Part shown: in pieces, positions 34,703-46,542 of the stretch
Numbering within the stretch: the stretch's first letter is position 1
Layout of the letters: each line of letters opens with the position of its first letter
Source: Siphonodentalium dalli
Taxonomy: Eukaryota; Mollusca; Scaphopoda; Gadilida; Siphonodentaliidae
Reading direction: 5' to 3'
NCBI GenBank assembly: GCA_032622095.1
Contig: CP136067.1
Location: forward strand, 52,243,899-52,307,898
DNA length: 64,000 nucleotides
The notes under the pieces: model-generated
The model's input: the letters and a program-made list of their open reading frames with translations, nothing else
Told to the model about the DNA's origin: nothing
Databases searched by the model: none
Position numbers and translations under genes: made by a program

Positions 34703-35030
34703 CTCCATAGGGTTAAGTGTTAAATTTTGATCGCAGCTGTAACCAGCAAGAATCATCTGATCACATCCATTCTTTTAAAACTACGTCTGTGTTTCACACT
34801 TAGTATATTTTTTAGGAATATCAGTACGCGTATATCGTCATACGCAAAATGGCCCCATTTATCCAAACTACTATAATCTCCATAGGGCTCAGTGTTAAAT
34901 TTTGATCACAACTGTAGCCAACAAGAATTAACCGATCACATCAAAATTTCAAAAATACATGTAACTGTGATATCTAGTAATTTGGAGAAGTTTCAAATCG
35001 CACCGATCACCATACGCACGATGGCACCAT
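34703..35030. repeat. Two-copy tandem duplication, ~175-bp period
   Basis: CTCCATAGGGTTAAGTGTTA and CTCCATAGGGCTCAGTGTTA (34703 and 34878) begin two diverged copies that share TTTTGATCNCANCTGTANCC, AACAAGAAT, GATCACATC and a CATACGCANNATGGC end. Confidence 0.85.
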
Positions 35031-35039
35031 CTATCGTTT

Positions 35040-35212
35040 TCTGTAAATAAGAAACGCTCTCTAAATTATGTTGACCCCGATTTAGGACGACCCGCCAAAA
35101 TTCAAGAATGGAAACAAGTCAATCCGGAAAACACACCTACTGGGCATACATAATCCGTTTTCAGATCGCTTTAAAAAAAAAAGAAGGCAAAATGACATAA
35201 GGAATCCGACTA
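35040..35212 (-). repeat. Family H, reverse copy
   Basis: Read on the minus strand it starts AGTCGGATTCCTTATGTC, then AAAGCGATCTGAAAACGG, GTGTGTTTTCCGGATTGAC, TTGTTTCCA and ends in a CGTTTCTTATT stretch. The order matches 30455-30610. Confidence 0.65.
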
Positions 35213-38070
35213 AAGTGAAAAAATGTTATTGCTTTGTGGTTTCAATATAAAATAATGTGGGCAAATCGCGATCGGTGCTATGTTGGTATACGTTACTAGC
35301 TAGACCTATTTCAGTTCAGTGTTTACGGTTCCACTCCAAGCACAAGTCCGTTGTCAATTTTGTTCCAACTCTAAATTTATAACTTGTTTGGGCGTTTATA
35401 GTTTCGGTTTTCTCAATGATTCCAGATTTTAGTTTTTAATTTTGCCAATGTTTCTCAAAAATGGTTGAACAATATTGTGAAATATCAGACCTAGATACAT
35501 AAATCGACGCACGTATTTTTTCTGGTCCAATTCACGTAAAACGCTCATTGTTTCAGATATATAATTCCATGCCATATAACACTTAGATGTCGTTTTTAAA
35601 CAATTGATTGACGCCTGTATTTGTCCTGGTCCAATTAGCGTAGCACTTTGGCTTTTGAGTACATTTACAACAGTCACTATTTCAGATATATCATCCAACT
35701 TGCATGCTATTTAAAACTAAGATATTCTTTGAAAAATTTCATTCGATACCCCACGAAATGTCTATGGCTGCTTCAAATTCTTTATTGGTAAAAAACCAAA
35801 CATTTGGTTATAACGAAGAATGACAAACAGAAAAAAGCAAACAAAACAAAACATGATCAATATATATCAAATAGGTTGAGACAAGTGAAGCTTACACACT
35901 AGTTACATAACTGGTAGAGGCGTATACTTAATATGAAGCTATATGATTTATTTAATTAAGTTATTTGCATGATGTTTATTGTTCCCAGCAATGATGCAAT
36001 GTGACTCAAAAGTAATTTGGCTATAATCATGTGTTCTGGTCAGAAACAGATGCAAGGTCTGTTAAGTGTGTATCAGTTATCCTTATTTGTATAGCATTCA
36101 TTTATGAATTTCAAAAAGAATAACATCATATCTGTTTCAGTGCAGGTAACAATTCATTTGAATTTTGATTTGTCACATATGAGTTGGGAAAGGTTGGTAA
36201 CTTTATGTAATGTCAGTGTTCATAGACCTTACATACGGCAAACTATTTATGTTACTCATAACGACAATCGCCCTCAAGAAATTCAGAACTTCTGCATCAA
36301 GCTCTTTGTGATTCGGGATCATGAACCAATTGAATTGAATTGATGTTGCAAAGATATCGAGTGTCGGATATAACGGAAATAACCCCACCCGAGACAGGGA
36401 ATACACACATCGTTCGTTACAAGTGATGTTATCCGTTAACGTAATCGAAAGTTGCTGCAAGCGGTATGGTTTCCGATGAACGTGTCATTCGTCGGATAAG
36501 TGGCATTCTGGTGTCGAGCGCCTTGGTTTCAGTCATGCTGCAGGCACGATCTCCGAACGAATCTCCCTTCCTGCAAAATATAACGACGTGTGTCAGAGTT
36601 GAAGATGAGAGGGAAACGACTAACAATTAACTATATCGTAATACGTTCAACACCGATAACTTTGAATCAGTCGGTTCAAGTTCTGTAGTTCACAAAGCAG
36701 TCCTTGGTAGGTGCTCCAGGACAATAATAAGTCCTAAGGGGTCACTCAGCAAAACGCAGAAATGGATGCACAGACTTTCAGTATATGGTTATCGTTTAAA
36801 GCTTCTGTTGAAAAGCGTGAATGGGCGTCTCTCTCCTACGTCATACTACACGTATTGCACAAGTAATCGACCCCTTTATGCTTACCACCAAACAACGATT
36901 TCACGTCCTCTACCTATGTGGTGTCAGTCCCCATGTGCCGTATGTCTGTATATTTAGAGGTTATAACTTGTTTAGTTATAGTTATTAGCTAGATACGACA
37001 TTTTTGCCCAGAATAGCATGTTATCGAACTTGGCTAATATCGCCTATAAACCGGGTAATATCGATTTGCGACATCCAATACGTGTATAATATGGATTTAC
37101 GATATGCCGAATATCTCAATCACTAATATAAAATAACGTGTAGGCAATCGACAGACCTCGTCAGATTCCGTAAGCATAAGAGGTCATATGTCGAGGAGTC
37201 CAGAACGAACTTGTAGGTATCCATTTTTGCGACGACACTCACATGAAAGAGTGTCAGTTACTAAGAGGCGATCTAATTAATACGTAAGGTATTATTTGGT
37301 TGATTTGATATTATTGGCCTGATATCAGACTTCGGTCTCAGGCTGATATGAGGTTATCTAGGGCTGATATCAGCTAGGTCTAATATAAAAAAAAACCCAA
37401 GTAATAACCTCTAGATATCGGCCGAGATATCAGCCCGATGTAACTTCATGCATATCAGCCTGATCCGGATTTCGAAGGTTGATATGAAGTTACCGAGGGC
37501 AGATGTGTCTCGGCCGATATCCAACTACCCAAGTACATGTAGTAACATCGTTATTAATTAGATCAACTTTATGGTAATACAATTACTATCCATTTCAATG
37601 TCAGTTCATCCGTGTAATCGTAATTCAGATTTTAACGAGTCGTACATGTAACTTTGCGTATGACCATGCTCGTTGTATGGCCAAGTAGATATTCACGATT
37701 TTCTTTGAGATAACAGAGTAACTACCAATTAGAAATGGCATGAAACACTCGCCATTACTCCAAGTCAATTTAGAAATCGTCGTTATATCGGATTACCTCA
37801 GTGAATGCGCACCCACAATGGCTGTTACGTTGGGCGTAAACATTATGCCTCGCTCAGTGACGCCATAACTGATATTAGCCGAGTTTCCATGGGTTATCAG
37901 CCGAGTTTAGTGGGTTATCAGCCGATTGTGGAGTGGTATCAGCCGATGTCGATAGTAGGTCGCTCAGGGCAAAATGTGATCCCACGAGATGACCGATGCG
38001 GATGCACTCTAGTAAGAGTAACGACCTACACTGGTTATTTGTAGAACACCTGTTACATGTGGTCCAGGTA
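35213..38070. other. No gene recognised
   Basis: A minus-strand frame at 35698-35429 (89 codons) contains two diverged repeats of a TGGTCCAATT...TTCAGATATAT block, so it is repeat-derived. Around 37310-37510, GATATCAGCC/GGCTGATATC words recur in both orientations (a short decayed palindrome region), and 37870-37950 holds four GGTTATCAGCCGA-like units. Nothing else stood out. Confidence 0.5.
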
Positions 38071-38262
38071 ACTAGGTAATTTAGTGTACTATTTGTTGAT
38101 TATAGAACATCGCGACTTTTCTAGATATTTCACAAATTTACCGTTGTCATCTTCTAGTGAAATCTTCATCTTCTAGTGAAATCTCTTCAGAAGAAATTGG
38201 AAAAGTTGCCGTGTTCGATAATCAACAAATAGCACACTAAATTGCCTAGTCACATGTAGCAT
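38055..38262. mobile_element. Short foldback MITE (~200 bp)
   Basis: Inverted arms of ~55 bp: left CTAGGTAATTTAGTGT, ACTATTTGTTGATTATAGAACA and GACTTTTC; right their mirror, ending AATTGCCTAGTCACATGTA. The loop has a 21-bp direct duplication built on ATCTTCTAGTGAAAT. There is no coding capacity. Confidence 0.85.
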
Positions 38263-40738
38263 GATCTGTACAAATATCCAGTGTGCATCGCTACCATACC
38301 AGTGTTTATCGCAATACTTGATTGAAAGACTAGTATATAAACATATATTGGACTATGGGATTGGACGAACGAATTGATATACTGTAACATTTGAAGTTAT
38401 GTATGATAACATTGAATTCAAATGTGTCTATTCAAGTACAGTGCATTCGTAAACATACATGTATCCACGAACTGACATACACGCCGCAGACAATGGGGTG
38501 GCTTGTTAGATTGACTGAGGGTTTAACGTCGTTTTAGCAGCTAGTCCATATCACGACCAAGAGCAGAATTAGGTATAAAAAAGATCGTAGCGAAGCAACT
38601 GTGTAGATAAATCAGACAGTGGATTAGATTAAAACAATGCAATGAGCTATGTACAAATCAAAGCACACAAGAGGAATGTTTCCACTTGGAGTCAGGAATA
38701 TAAATTCCAGAACTGACTAGTGTCCAATCATACCATAAAAAAAACGTATAAAAGTAGTACAATAGATAATAAATAGCAATGAAATAACCGAGGATCTACA
38801 TCGAAATATGTAAAGTAACTTTTAAAATAAGATTTTGCTTGATAAGATATTTATAATATTTGATGAATCGCGCATGAACATTTATAAATGCGTCAAGCTG
38901 ACGGTCGGGTGGGTGAGACAGAATGTCAACCGACAGCCTGTTTGTTGTCTTTGAGACTTAACCGTTTCTCATCACCCATGTGGTCAAATTTTGAAAGCTC
39001 AAAGATGTACCTCTCTTTCTGGGAGTCGAAACGTTTGAGTGATTTGGCGATCTTTGATTCGAAGCAACCGACGATTTTTCTTATGGAACAATAGGATCAA
39101 CTTGGATAGATTGTTTCGGAGGAAATGTCTGAATGACAGAAGCTGTATCCATTACTTGCGCTACAGGTGTGTGAACCAGAATAATATCAGTCTCCTCAAC
39201 TTGTGTTACTACATGTAGTGATATACTGACGAGTTTGGTTTGACTCTATGTCTGAGTGCTATGGGCACACCCCTGGTATTTAGAACATCGCAATGGGTTT
39301 GGAACATATACTACACCTTCAATGTCGGTCCGCACAGATTGAAGGTCAGAAGATAACTATTCAAAGGAACCTTTTGCGTATTATTTGTTGTTTGTAAATC
39401 TACGGACTTCTGTAACTGTGATGCTAACTCAGCCAATATCTCTGACTCTTAGTGGCCCAGTCCTGATCGGTATGACAGATTTTAATTGTCCGGCTATGCA
39501 TTGTGGCGTTTTATCTATCACAAATACAGAAGGTATCTTGGCATTTGGATAAAAAACCAAGTACCAAGTATTGAGGATAGACCTCAGCATCAATGGAACT
39601 TGGCGAGTGGTCAATTTTACGTTTTTGTTTGTTATGAGTTGTCATATGAAAAACAAATAATCGACAACTAGCACAGCAGCCGCGTCGGACAGCGCTTCAA
39701 ATTAAGGTAGGGCCAAAGACTGGTATATAGCTGAAGCGGTGACCCGTTTAGCCACTGAATATATCAGCCGCCCGCTACCTCACCACAGTGAACAGTACAA
39801 AATTTAAACATTTAACATTTAACAGAAGACGAAATGCAAACAGACATAACGCGAAAGAAACAACATACATGAAAAACAGAAGACACAACTAGACACCAGA
39901 AACATAATAGAATAGATGGCAGAAATGTAATCTGAAATACTGTGCAGAGGCGTGACTGGCCGATTGATTGAGCCGGGTCAAATCAACCACCTGTCATGGA
40001 GAGATGTAGACCCAAAGAGGATCATCAGCTAATCCGCATCCGCAGTCGATGCCTCACGCGATACGGCCGTCCTATTACACCCAGGTCTCCTACACCACAC
40101 ATCACGGGATGCACCCCACAGCAGGGTGCCATATTGTGGTTTCTTACCCCTCGCAGCGGGACGGTACTATTCTACCCCAGGCCCACACGGGGTGGTTTGT
40201 TAGAGCACTGTTTATTTCAGTCGCTTTTAGCAACTACATGCATGCATATTGTCACACAATGACGTAACAAGATTCGAATGCGTCATTGCATTGCCCATTG
40301 TCATCATACGATGCACCTCTATTTATGTACATCATGCATCATCCACGATGCTACACAATGTAAAGTTAAATTGGAAGATTGCGACAAGACTTCCCGTGAA
40401 ACAACACGAGCATATCACAGGTTTAGTTCACCAGAAAAGTGCAATAAATGTACTCAGCCCTAATTTCAGTATTGTGTAGCGTTCACGCCCATTCGTGATC
40501 ACAGGAAGTTGCGCAAGCATGTCGAACATGACACGCGGCCCACATAGTTAACTAACGACAAGAAGAGTCGTGCCGTGGACAATTAGCGTCACGTCGTTCG
40601 ATATCCATTACCAGGGATACGCGACATCACTGCAACGCGCAACACCTTGGACCAGCTTAATCAGTTTGAATCCAACTTATCGCAGTTCATGTTGCGGATT
40701 AGACTGATGAGTCGATACAATGTACTTTCATATGGCAC
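38263..40738. other. No gene recognised
   Basis: About 2.5 kb without a convincing gene. Overlapping frames at 39996-40267 (88 and 72 codons) lie in a locally GC-richer stretch but resemble nothing I know. No tRNA or 5S-like fold was seen. Confidence 0.45.
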
Positions 40739-41590
40739 GTGTATGCCACTGAACTAACAAGCGAGTCGGTGGTCTCCGGTTTAAGTATGTCGTCAGCAGA
40801 CGAAGTATGTCGTCATCACGCTGAACTAACAAGTGAGTCAGTGGTATCCGGTTTAAGTATGTCGTCAGCAGACGAAGTATGTCGTCAGCAGACGAATTAT
40901 GTCGTCAGCAGGCGAAGTATGTCGTCATCACGCTGAACTAACAAACGAGTCAGTGGTCTCCGGTTTAAGTATGTCGTCAGCAGACGGAGTATGTCGTCAG
41001 CACGCTGAACTAACAGGCGAGTCAGTGGTCTCCGGTTTAAGTATGTCGTCAGCAGACGAAGCATGTCGTCAGCACGCTGAACTAACAAACGAGTCAGTAT
41101 AGTCTCCGGTTTAAGTATGTCGTCAGCACGCTGAACTAACAAACGAGTCAGTAGTCTCCGGTTTAAGTATGTCGTCAGCAGACGAAGTATGTCGTCAGCA
41201 CGCTGAACTAACAAACGATTCAGTAGTCTCCGGTTTAAGTATGTCGTCAGCACGCTGAACTAACAAACGAGTCAGTAGTCTCCGGTTTAAGTATGTCGTC
41301 AGCAGACGAAGTATGTCGTCAGCACGCTGAACTAACAAACGATTCAGTAGTCTCCGATTTAAGTATCTCGTCAGCACGCTGAACTAACAAACGAGTCAAT
41401 AGTCTCCGGTTTAAGTATGTCGTCAGCAGATGAAGTATGTCGTCAGCAGACGAAGTATGTCGTCAACAGACGAAGTATGTCGTCAGCACGCTGAACTAAC
41501 AAATGAGTCAGTATATATAGTAGTCTCCGGTTTAAGTATGTCGTCAGCACGCTGAACTAACAAGCGAGTCAGTAGTCTCCGGTTTAAGTA
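40739..41590. repeat. Composite minisatellite with a nested 19-20-bp subunit
   Basis: About 12 major units, each GCTGAACTAACAAACGAGTC, then AGTAGTCTCCGGTTTAAGT, then ATGTCGTCAGCA; many carry 1-3 extra copies of GACGAAGTATGTCGTCAGCA. Unit length therefore steps by about 20 bp. An ATATAT insertion (41512) and several single-base variants mark sub-lineages. Long frames on both strands (up to 118 codons minus, 67 plus) arise only because the repeat lacks stops. Confidence 0.95.
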
Positions 41591-42224
41591 TATATCGACA
41601 GCAGACGACCGACGTTATGATGCAGCGATGGTTGAACTACATTGTACGGGCGCATGCCATGTACGTACGTATACCGTACGATGTTGAGCGTCATAATTCG
41701 AATTGGTTCTGATATCAGTCCGTGGTGAAGAGAAAAGCCGGTGCATCCATATACTAGTAGATGTTGTAGCTGTTGAATCGGTGAATCCTTGTTCGAATAT
41801 ATACAGTACTGCGCATACTGACTCAATTGCGTACATTTTATCTCAATGCTGGATAAACTGTTCGAACGAATGTAAATCTGTCAAGATGATTTGTTTTATT
41901 ACAAGAAAAACTCATCTGGTATAAAATAAATTAACCGATTAATATTTGCTGGTTTTGGTTAGAACTATTTTTCACCCACGTGCACATCGGATGGGCATTT
42001 GCCTCATGTCAACATGGTCATAACTATTTCGAAAATGATTTTCGAGCATTCGGTACGTTTTATAGCTCGTAGAGTAATGACTAAGTTTAGCTATTCGTGG
42101 TCCTACATTTCATGTAGGGTCAAAATTCGTTTCGCAATTATAATGTTGAAGATTATATGATTACTGAATATGGCAATGCATGGATAATGGTGCGGAGTTA
42201 GATTTTCGCTTTGCACGATCTTCA
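41591..42224. other. No gene seen
   Basis: Non-coding. 41640-41675 holds clustered GTACG words (GTACGGGCGCATGCCATGTA...GTACGTATACCGTACG). Confidence 0.45.
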
Positions 42225-42584
42225 GATTAAAGACATATTAATGACGTTCTGGTGTGTGAAATTGATAAGTTATTACCCAGGCGCTGTGCCAATCTGGCAT
42301 TCTACTAACATCGCCGAACATTCCAAAGAAATCGACCATACCACTACACAAAAAACATCGTCTGAACTACACTCGATTGTAAATATTTACTTCTCGTTTC
42401 GAGACGCAACTATCGGCGATAAACTAACACAAATGATATCGCCATCAAGAGTCATTGCATTTAATTAATATATAAGAATGACGGTGTGTTGTCAATTTGG
42501 ATTAATATTCGTAAAAAATAACTCCTTTGAGTAAGATTAATCTAATTTCTATTTAATCACCCTGCCGGAGTGTTTCACATCACT
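42225..42584 (+). repeat. Interspersed repeat family C, copy 3
   Basis: Full-length relative of 3058-3385 and 3391-3640: AAAGACATATTAATG, CCCAGGCGCTGTGCCAA, TCGTCTGAACTACACTCGA, TTGTAAATATTTAC, TATCGGCGATAAACTAAC, and the end CCGGAGTGTTTCACATCACT. A TTAA inside its CACTTTAAAG end is the site where MITE D (42589) inserted, so the two abut. Confidence 0.8.
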
Positions 42585-42588
42585 TTAA

Positions 42589-43117
42589 AGGCACGGGCGG
42601 CGTTCATTGCAGAACTATTCATATGTGTTAAAATCGGCATCAATATGCAGAAGGAATATTAAAATAGTTTTGTTCATATGCCAAACATAATCAGCGCGTA
42701 AATAGTATATTGTCGTCAAGATGTACGATGGTGTACGTAAACAAGAACCTGCTCGTGTTACAGAAGTTTTGCTTCTGTTTACATAACACAGCGCAATTCT
42801 ATTGGTTAATCACACACAAATGATATAACCGCTCTTTATTATTTCCATATCAGGAAAACAATAACAAGTAACGCTCTTTATGTTTACCATATCAGGATCT
42901 AAAAAAAATCCAGATTCCGTAACGTTTTTTTTGTTTGTTTTTTTTTTTTTACACATAACAAAGGAAAAACATTTGACAATAATATACCGTTTATGCCATA
43001 TTTCTTATTGGTATAAGAACAAGGTGTGTCTATATTTGACTAGTATTTCTGTTAATGGCGGTTTTTGACGGAGGTGAATATTTTAACAGCATACCCACCG
43101 CCAACGCCGCCCGTATC
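42589..43117 (+). mobile_element. TTAA-flanked MITE family D, copy at 42.6 kb
   Basis: A 529-bp element bounded by TTAA (42585-42588 and 43118-43121). Its ends are short inverted repeats around ACGGGCGGCGTT; the right end continues GGCGGTGGGTATGCTG when read inwards. The body has the hairpin ACAGAAGTTTTGCTTCTGT and two CGCTCTTT boxes (42830, 42872). TTAA targets suggest piggyBac-type mobilisation, although the termini do not start with CCC. No protein is encoded. Confidence 0.9.
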
Positions 43118-43121
43118 TTAA

Positions 43122-44439
43122 CGCGTACGATAATCTTCTATTTAATCGGCCAATTATGAATATTTCTGGCAGAAATGTGAAAAATACTGTAATTTGCCAC
43201 AACTTCCTCCTGAAACACCATTCAATTTGGCAGAAAATGGCCCGAAATTGATCCAAAATATACACAATTTGGCAAAAAATTGCCCGAATTTTGAGTTTTG
43301 GGGATGTGGCTGCGGCCCTTCCAGTCCCAGGACCGTGCAGCTATTTATAGCTTAGAATTTGCTGGAATTGCGACAGTTGATAAATACATCATATGCACGT
43401 GAGTTTTGAATGAAAAGAACATCATTGGGTAGAGACATGGCTCGCTAATTCTCTGTTGCATCGCCATGATAGCAGATATGTTGCGAGGTTAAACATTTGT
43501 ATAATATAAGAAACGGTTGTCGTAAGCAGAAATTATTTTATCAAGCAAGCTCGTGACTCGCCACATCCAACACAACAGGACAACTCAAATGATCTCCCCT
43601 TCATCACAATAATGCGTAGTTGTAGTTCTGATGTTTTCGTCAAACTTATCGCAGACCACCCCCGAAGACAACAACCGTGGTTCAATTGCTTGATTGGAAG
43701 AATATTGGCAGGCTAGCTTCATGGAATTGAATGCCCGTGTTTGCTGTCCGTTTACTTTCACACGTCAAACAAATGCTAAATTACCGGAAGTAAAAATCGA
43801 TGAGGGGCGGTCAGCTAGGCGGGATCAACTGAAGCGAATCCTGTATCAGTTACCGGAAATTAGACCTACCGTGGCGGACTATTATTGGAATTGCTGCCCC
43901 GGGCTATCGTCGATCTGGACGCAGGATAGTCTATTTTGTTTACCATCCCGCTAAGTCAACGATCGCCAAGGCTATGAAACAAAAGGTCGTACACCCCATA
44001 TCGGCTCTTGGTGAGAAGACACTGTAACTAGAAACTCTTACACAAAGTCGCCAATTGCAAGTCAGATGTTCATACAGAACATGGAGTAAACAATTTATTT
44101 ACTGACGCCGGCCAGACTAAACTCAACGTTAATTTTAATTTTATGGTGTGTACTGTTGCTCTTTGGCCATACGATGTAGGATTGTAGGTTCATATCGTGA
44201 CCATTGCATGGTTCGTATGTGCCATGCAATAATATATAGACTGACTCCGACAATCGTGAGTCTAAGCCGACGCTGATTCGCGCACTGTCTCGAGGTGACC
44301 GAAACGTATATAAATCGTCGTATCGTGCTCCTTCAAATTAGCACACAACGACGACATCATGACTTATAACCATCCACATACGAACGTCGGCGCATGGAAG
44401 TATTTCTGGAAAAAATGGACCAAAAAACAAAGAAGAAGC
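43122..44439. other. No gene recognised
   Basis: 43140-43290 has three GGCA(G)AAA-type blocks (TTTGGCAGAAAATGGCCCGAA, TTTGGCAAAAAATTGCCCGAA) in tandem. An 86-codon plus frame at 43694-43954 has no motif I recognise. Confidence 0.45.
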
Positions 44440-44600
44440 ATTGTACCATGATATTTCATTTTATACTCAAACGTTATCGGGCTGCCTAAATAATCTGGTG
44501 ACTCTTGGTCCAGAAAAACTTGTGATATCGGTTGGCATGATGCTGTTTTTGGACAGAGTCCGCCCGTTGCTCTTCTATAACGCACGTTCATTCAAAAAGG
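44440..44600 (-). repeat. Inverted arm paired with 45955-46045
   Basis: Read on the minus strand it contains GTTATAGAAGAGCAA, CAAAAACAGCATCATGCCAA, CCGATATCACAAG and TGGACCAAGAGTCACC, all recurring in the same order on the plus strand at 45955-46045. The two arms flank the tandem MITE D pair, so the MITEs sit between inverted copies of another element. Confidence 0.7.
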
Positions 44601-44610
44601 CTACATTTAA

Positions 44611-45102
44611 AGGTACGGTTGGCCTTGGCGGTGGGTATCCTGTGAAAATATTTCCACCCGTCAAAACCGCCACAAACAGAAAGAACATCAAAATGTAGAC
44701 AGACTTTGTCCGTATACAAATAAGAAATATCACGTAAACAATATGTTATTGTCAAATGTTTGACCATTGTTATGTAAACAAAAGCATAAAAAGTTACTTT
44801 TCTGGTGTTTGTTTATATTATGATGGTAATCATAAAGAGCGTTCTTTGTTGGTGAATTCCTGATATGGAACTAATAAAGAGCGTTTATGCCATTTGTGTG
44901 TGATTAGCCAGTAGCATTGTGCTGTCTTCTGTAACACAATCAGTCTCTTGCTAGGTAAAATATAGTAGGTCTTTATGATAACATGCTGTTTACGTGATGG
45001 TCATGGTATATATGAACGAAACTGTATGCGTTTTTCTGTTTTTCTGTTTACGGTGATTAGAACAAATATGAATATTTTCGACAACTAAGGCCTCACATGC
45101 CT
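44611..45102 (-). mobile_element. MITE family D, tandem copy 1
   Basis: 492 bp, in the opposite orientation to the 42.6 kb copy, with TTAA at 44607-44610 and 45103-45106. The left end GGTACGGTTGGCCTTGGCGG is a diverged form of the family end. AAAGAGCG boxes lie at 44834 and 44876. The body shares CATTTGTGTGTGATTAG and ACAATATGTTATTGTCAAAT with the other copies in reverse complement. It is followed at once by a second copy, with one shared TTAA. Confidence 0.88.
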
Positions 45103-45106
45103 TTAA

Positions 45107-45599
45107 AGGTACGGTTGGCCTTGGCGGTGGGTATCCTGTGAAAATATTTCCACCCGTCAAAAACCGCCACAAACGGAAAGAACATCAAAATCTAGACAGT
45201 CTTTGTCCGTATACAAATAAGAAATATCGCATAAACAGTATGTTATTGTCAAATGTTTGACCATTGTTATGTAAACAAAAGCATAAAAAGTTACTTTTCT
45301 GGTGTTTGTTTATATTATGATGGTAAACATAAAGAGCGTTCATTGTTGGTGAATTCCTGAAATGGAACTAATAAAGAGCGTTTATGCCATTTGTGTGTGA
45401 TTAGCAGTAGCATTGTGCTGTCTTCTGTAACACAATCAGGCTCTTGCTTAGGTAAAATATAGTAGGTCTTTATGATAACATGCTGTTTACGTGATGGTCA
45501 TGGTATATATGAACGGAACTGTATGCGTTTTAATGTTTTTCTGTTTACGGTGATTAGAACACATATGAATATTTTCGACAACTAAGGCCGCACGTGCCT
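45107..45599 (-). mobile_element. MITE family D, tandem copy 2
   Basis: 493 bp, nearly identical to the preceding copy (period 496-497 bp), bounded by the shared TTAA (45103-45106) and a third TTAA (45600-45603). Differences are scattered single bases and one extra base in a C/T run. AAAGAGCG boxes lie at 45331 and 45373. Confidence 0.88.
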
Positions 45600-46215
45600 T
45601 TAAACGTAAGAGTCCGGGCATTCATGTAAACCCCCGAATGTGATTGATCACCTGACATGTCCGCGATTAATCTATTCCGTGATAGAAAAACGTATAGTGA
45701 TGTGACACGGTCGTTTAATGTATTTGAAGGTGCATTTTCTGATAGCGCGACAAATCGAAATTCTTTGGAAAACTAGGCTTTATTTACTTTTATATATCGT
45801 TGCTTTAACATTTAACGGACCTTTGGTATGTGCACTTTTGATATCATCATGCTTGGTAAGGCTGCCCTCTTGGTTCATATACACAAAGCTTCCATTTGAC
45901 CAAATCCTAAGACATTCATGTACAAGCAATGTAACTCCAGCCCACGATTACGTCCGTTATAGAAGAGCAAAAAGGTCAAAAAACAGCATGTTCCCAACCG
46001 ATATCCCAAGTTGGTGTGGACCGAGAAGACTTGGTCTAATGTATTTCAAGCAAACATTTCTCGACATATGCCTAGGTTCGATTTGATTTCCAGACCAAAG
46101 AGAAAATGAAAAATACTTGCTATTGCCATCATTCTGAAAAGCCACAACAGTATCCATAACTAATTCGCTCAAAACATGTACAAGGGCTATTTTCTGAGAA
46201 CACCATTTATAGCTA
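45600..46215. other. Flank of the MITE pair; frame of unclear meaning
   Basis: A 122-codon plus frame (45718-46086) has a hydrophobic stretch near its start, but its last third lies in the repeat that is also found inverted at 44440-44600. It is therefore more likely element-derived than a host gene. No domain was recognised. Confidence 0.4.
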
Positions 46216-46430
46216 CAGTAATGCCCTAAATAATTGACTCCTTAACCACAGCAAAGTTAATAGGTAATTTTGCAGGATTTAGTCGGAAATATGGCTTGTT
46301 GCCATACATTGCCATACATCAGTGAGAGCTTTCCGATGAATGGCAACAAGCCATATTTCTGACTAAATCCTGGAAAGTTACCCATAATTCTGCTGTGGTT
46401 AAGGAGTCGATTATTTAGGGCATTACGGTA
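46216..46430. mobile_element. Foldback MITE with ~90-bp arms
   Basis: Left arm: GTAATGCCCTAAATAATTGA, CTCCTTAACCACAGCA, GGATTTAGTCGGAAATATGG, CTTGTTGCCAT. The right arm is the mirror image with few mismatches, around a ~30-base loop (CATTGCCATACATCAGTGAG...). The end block GTAATGCCCTAATTAATCGA also occurs alone at 53107-53126, showing a family of such elements. Confidence 0.88.
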
Positions 46431-46542
46431 TACTGTATTGGACAGGCGTGAGGTTGGATGCTCTTTGTCATATATAGACGATCATTGGACATAAAACTTG
46501 TTGAAACTTTCTCTTTTGAACGTTGATGACGTCTCATTAACA

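Noticed and set aside
30455-35212. A complete 4.7 kb DNA transposon
   Set aside because: No transposase fragment was recognised inside, and another copy of the end at 31003 shows the family can be short; kept only as a finding to test.
39996-40267. Two overlapping frames in a GC-richer stretch
   Set aside because: Different frames of the same DNA, no motif, no splice signals that would extend either.
40698-40725. CTGATGAG word as a hammerhead ribozyme core
   Set aside because: The downstream GAAA and flanking stems are missing.
40897-41377. Minus-strand frames of 60-118 codons reading LTTYLNRRLL repeats
   Set aside because: Pure translation of the composite minisatellite; opposite-strand frames of similar length exist.
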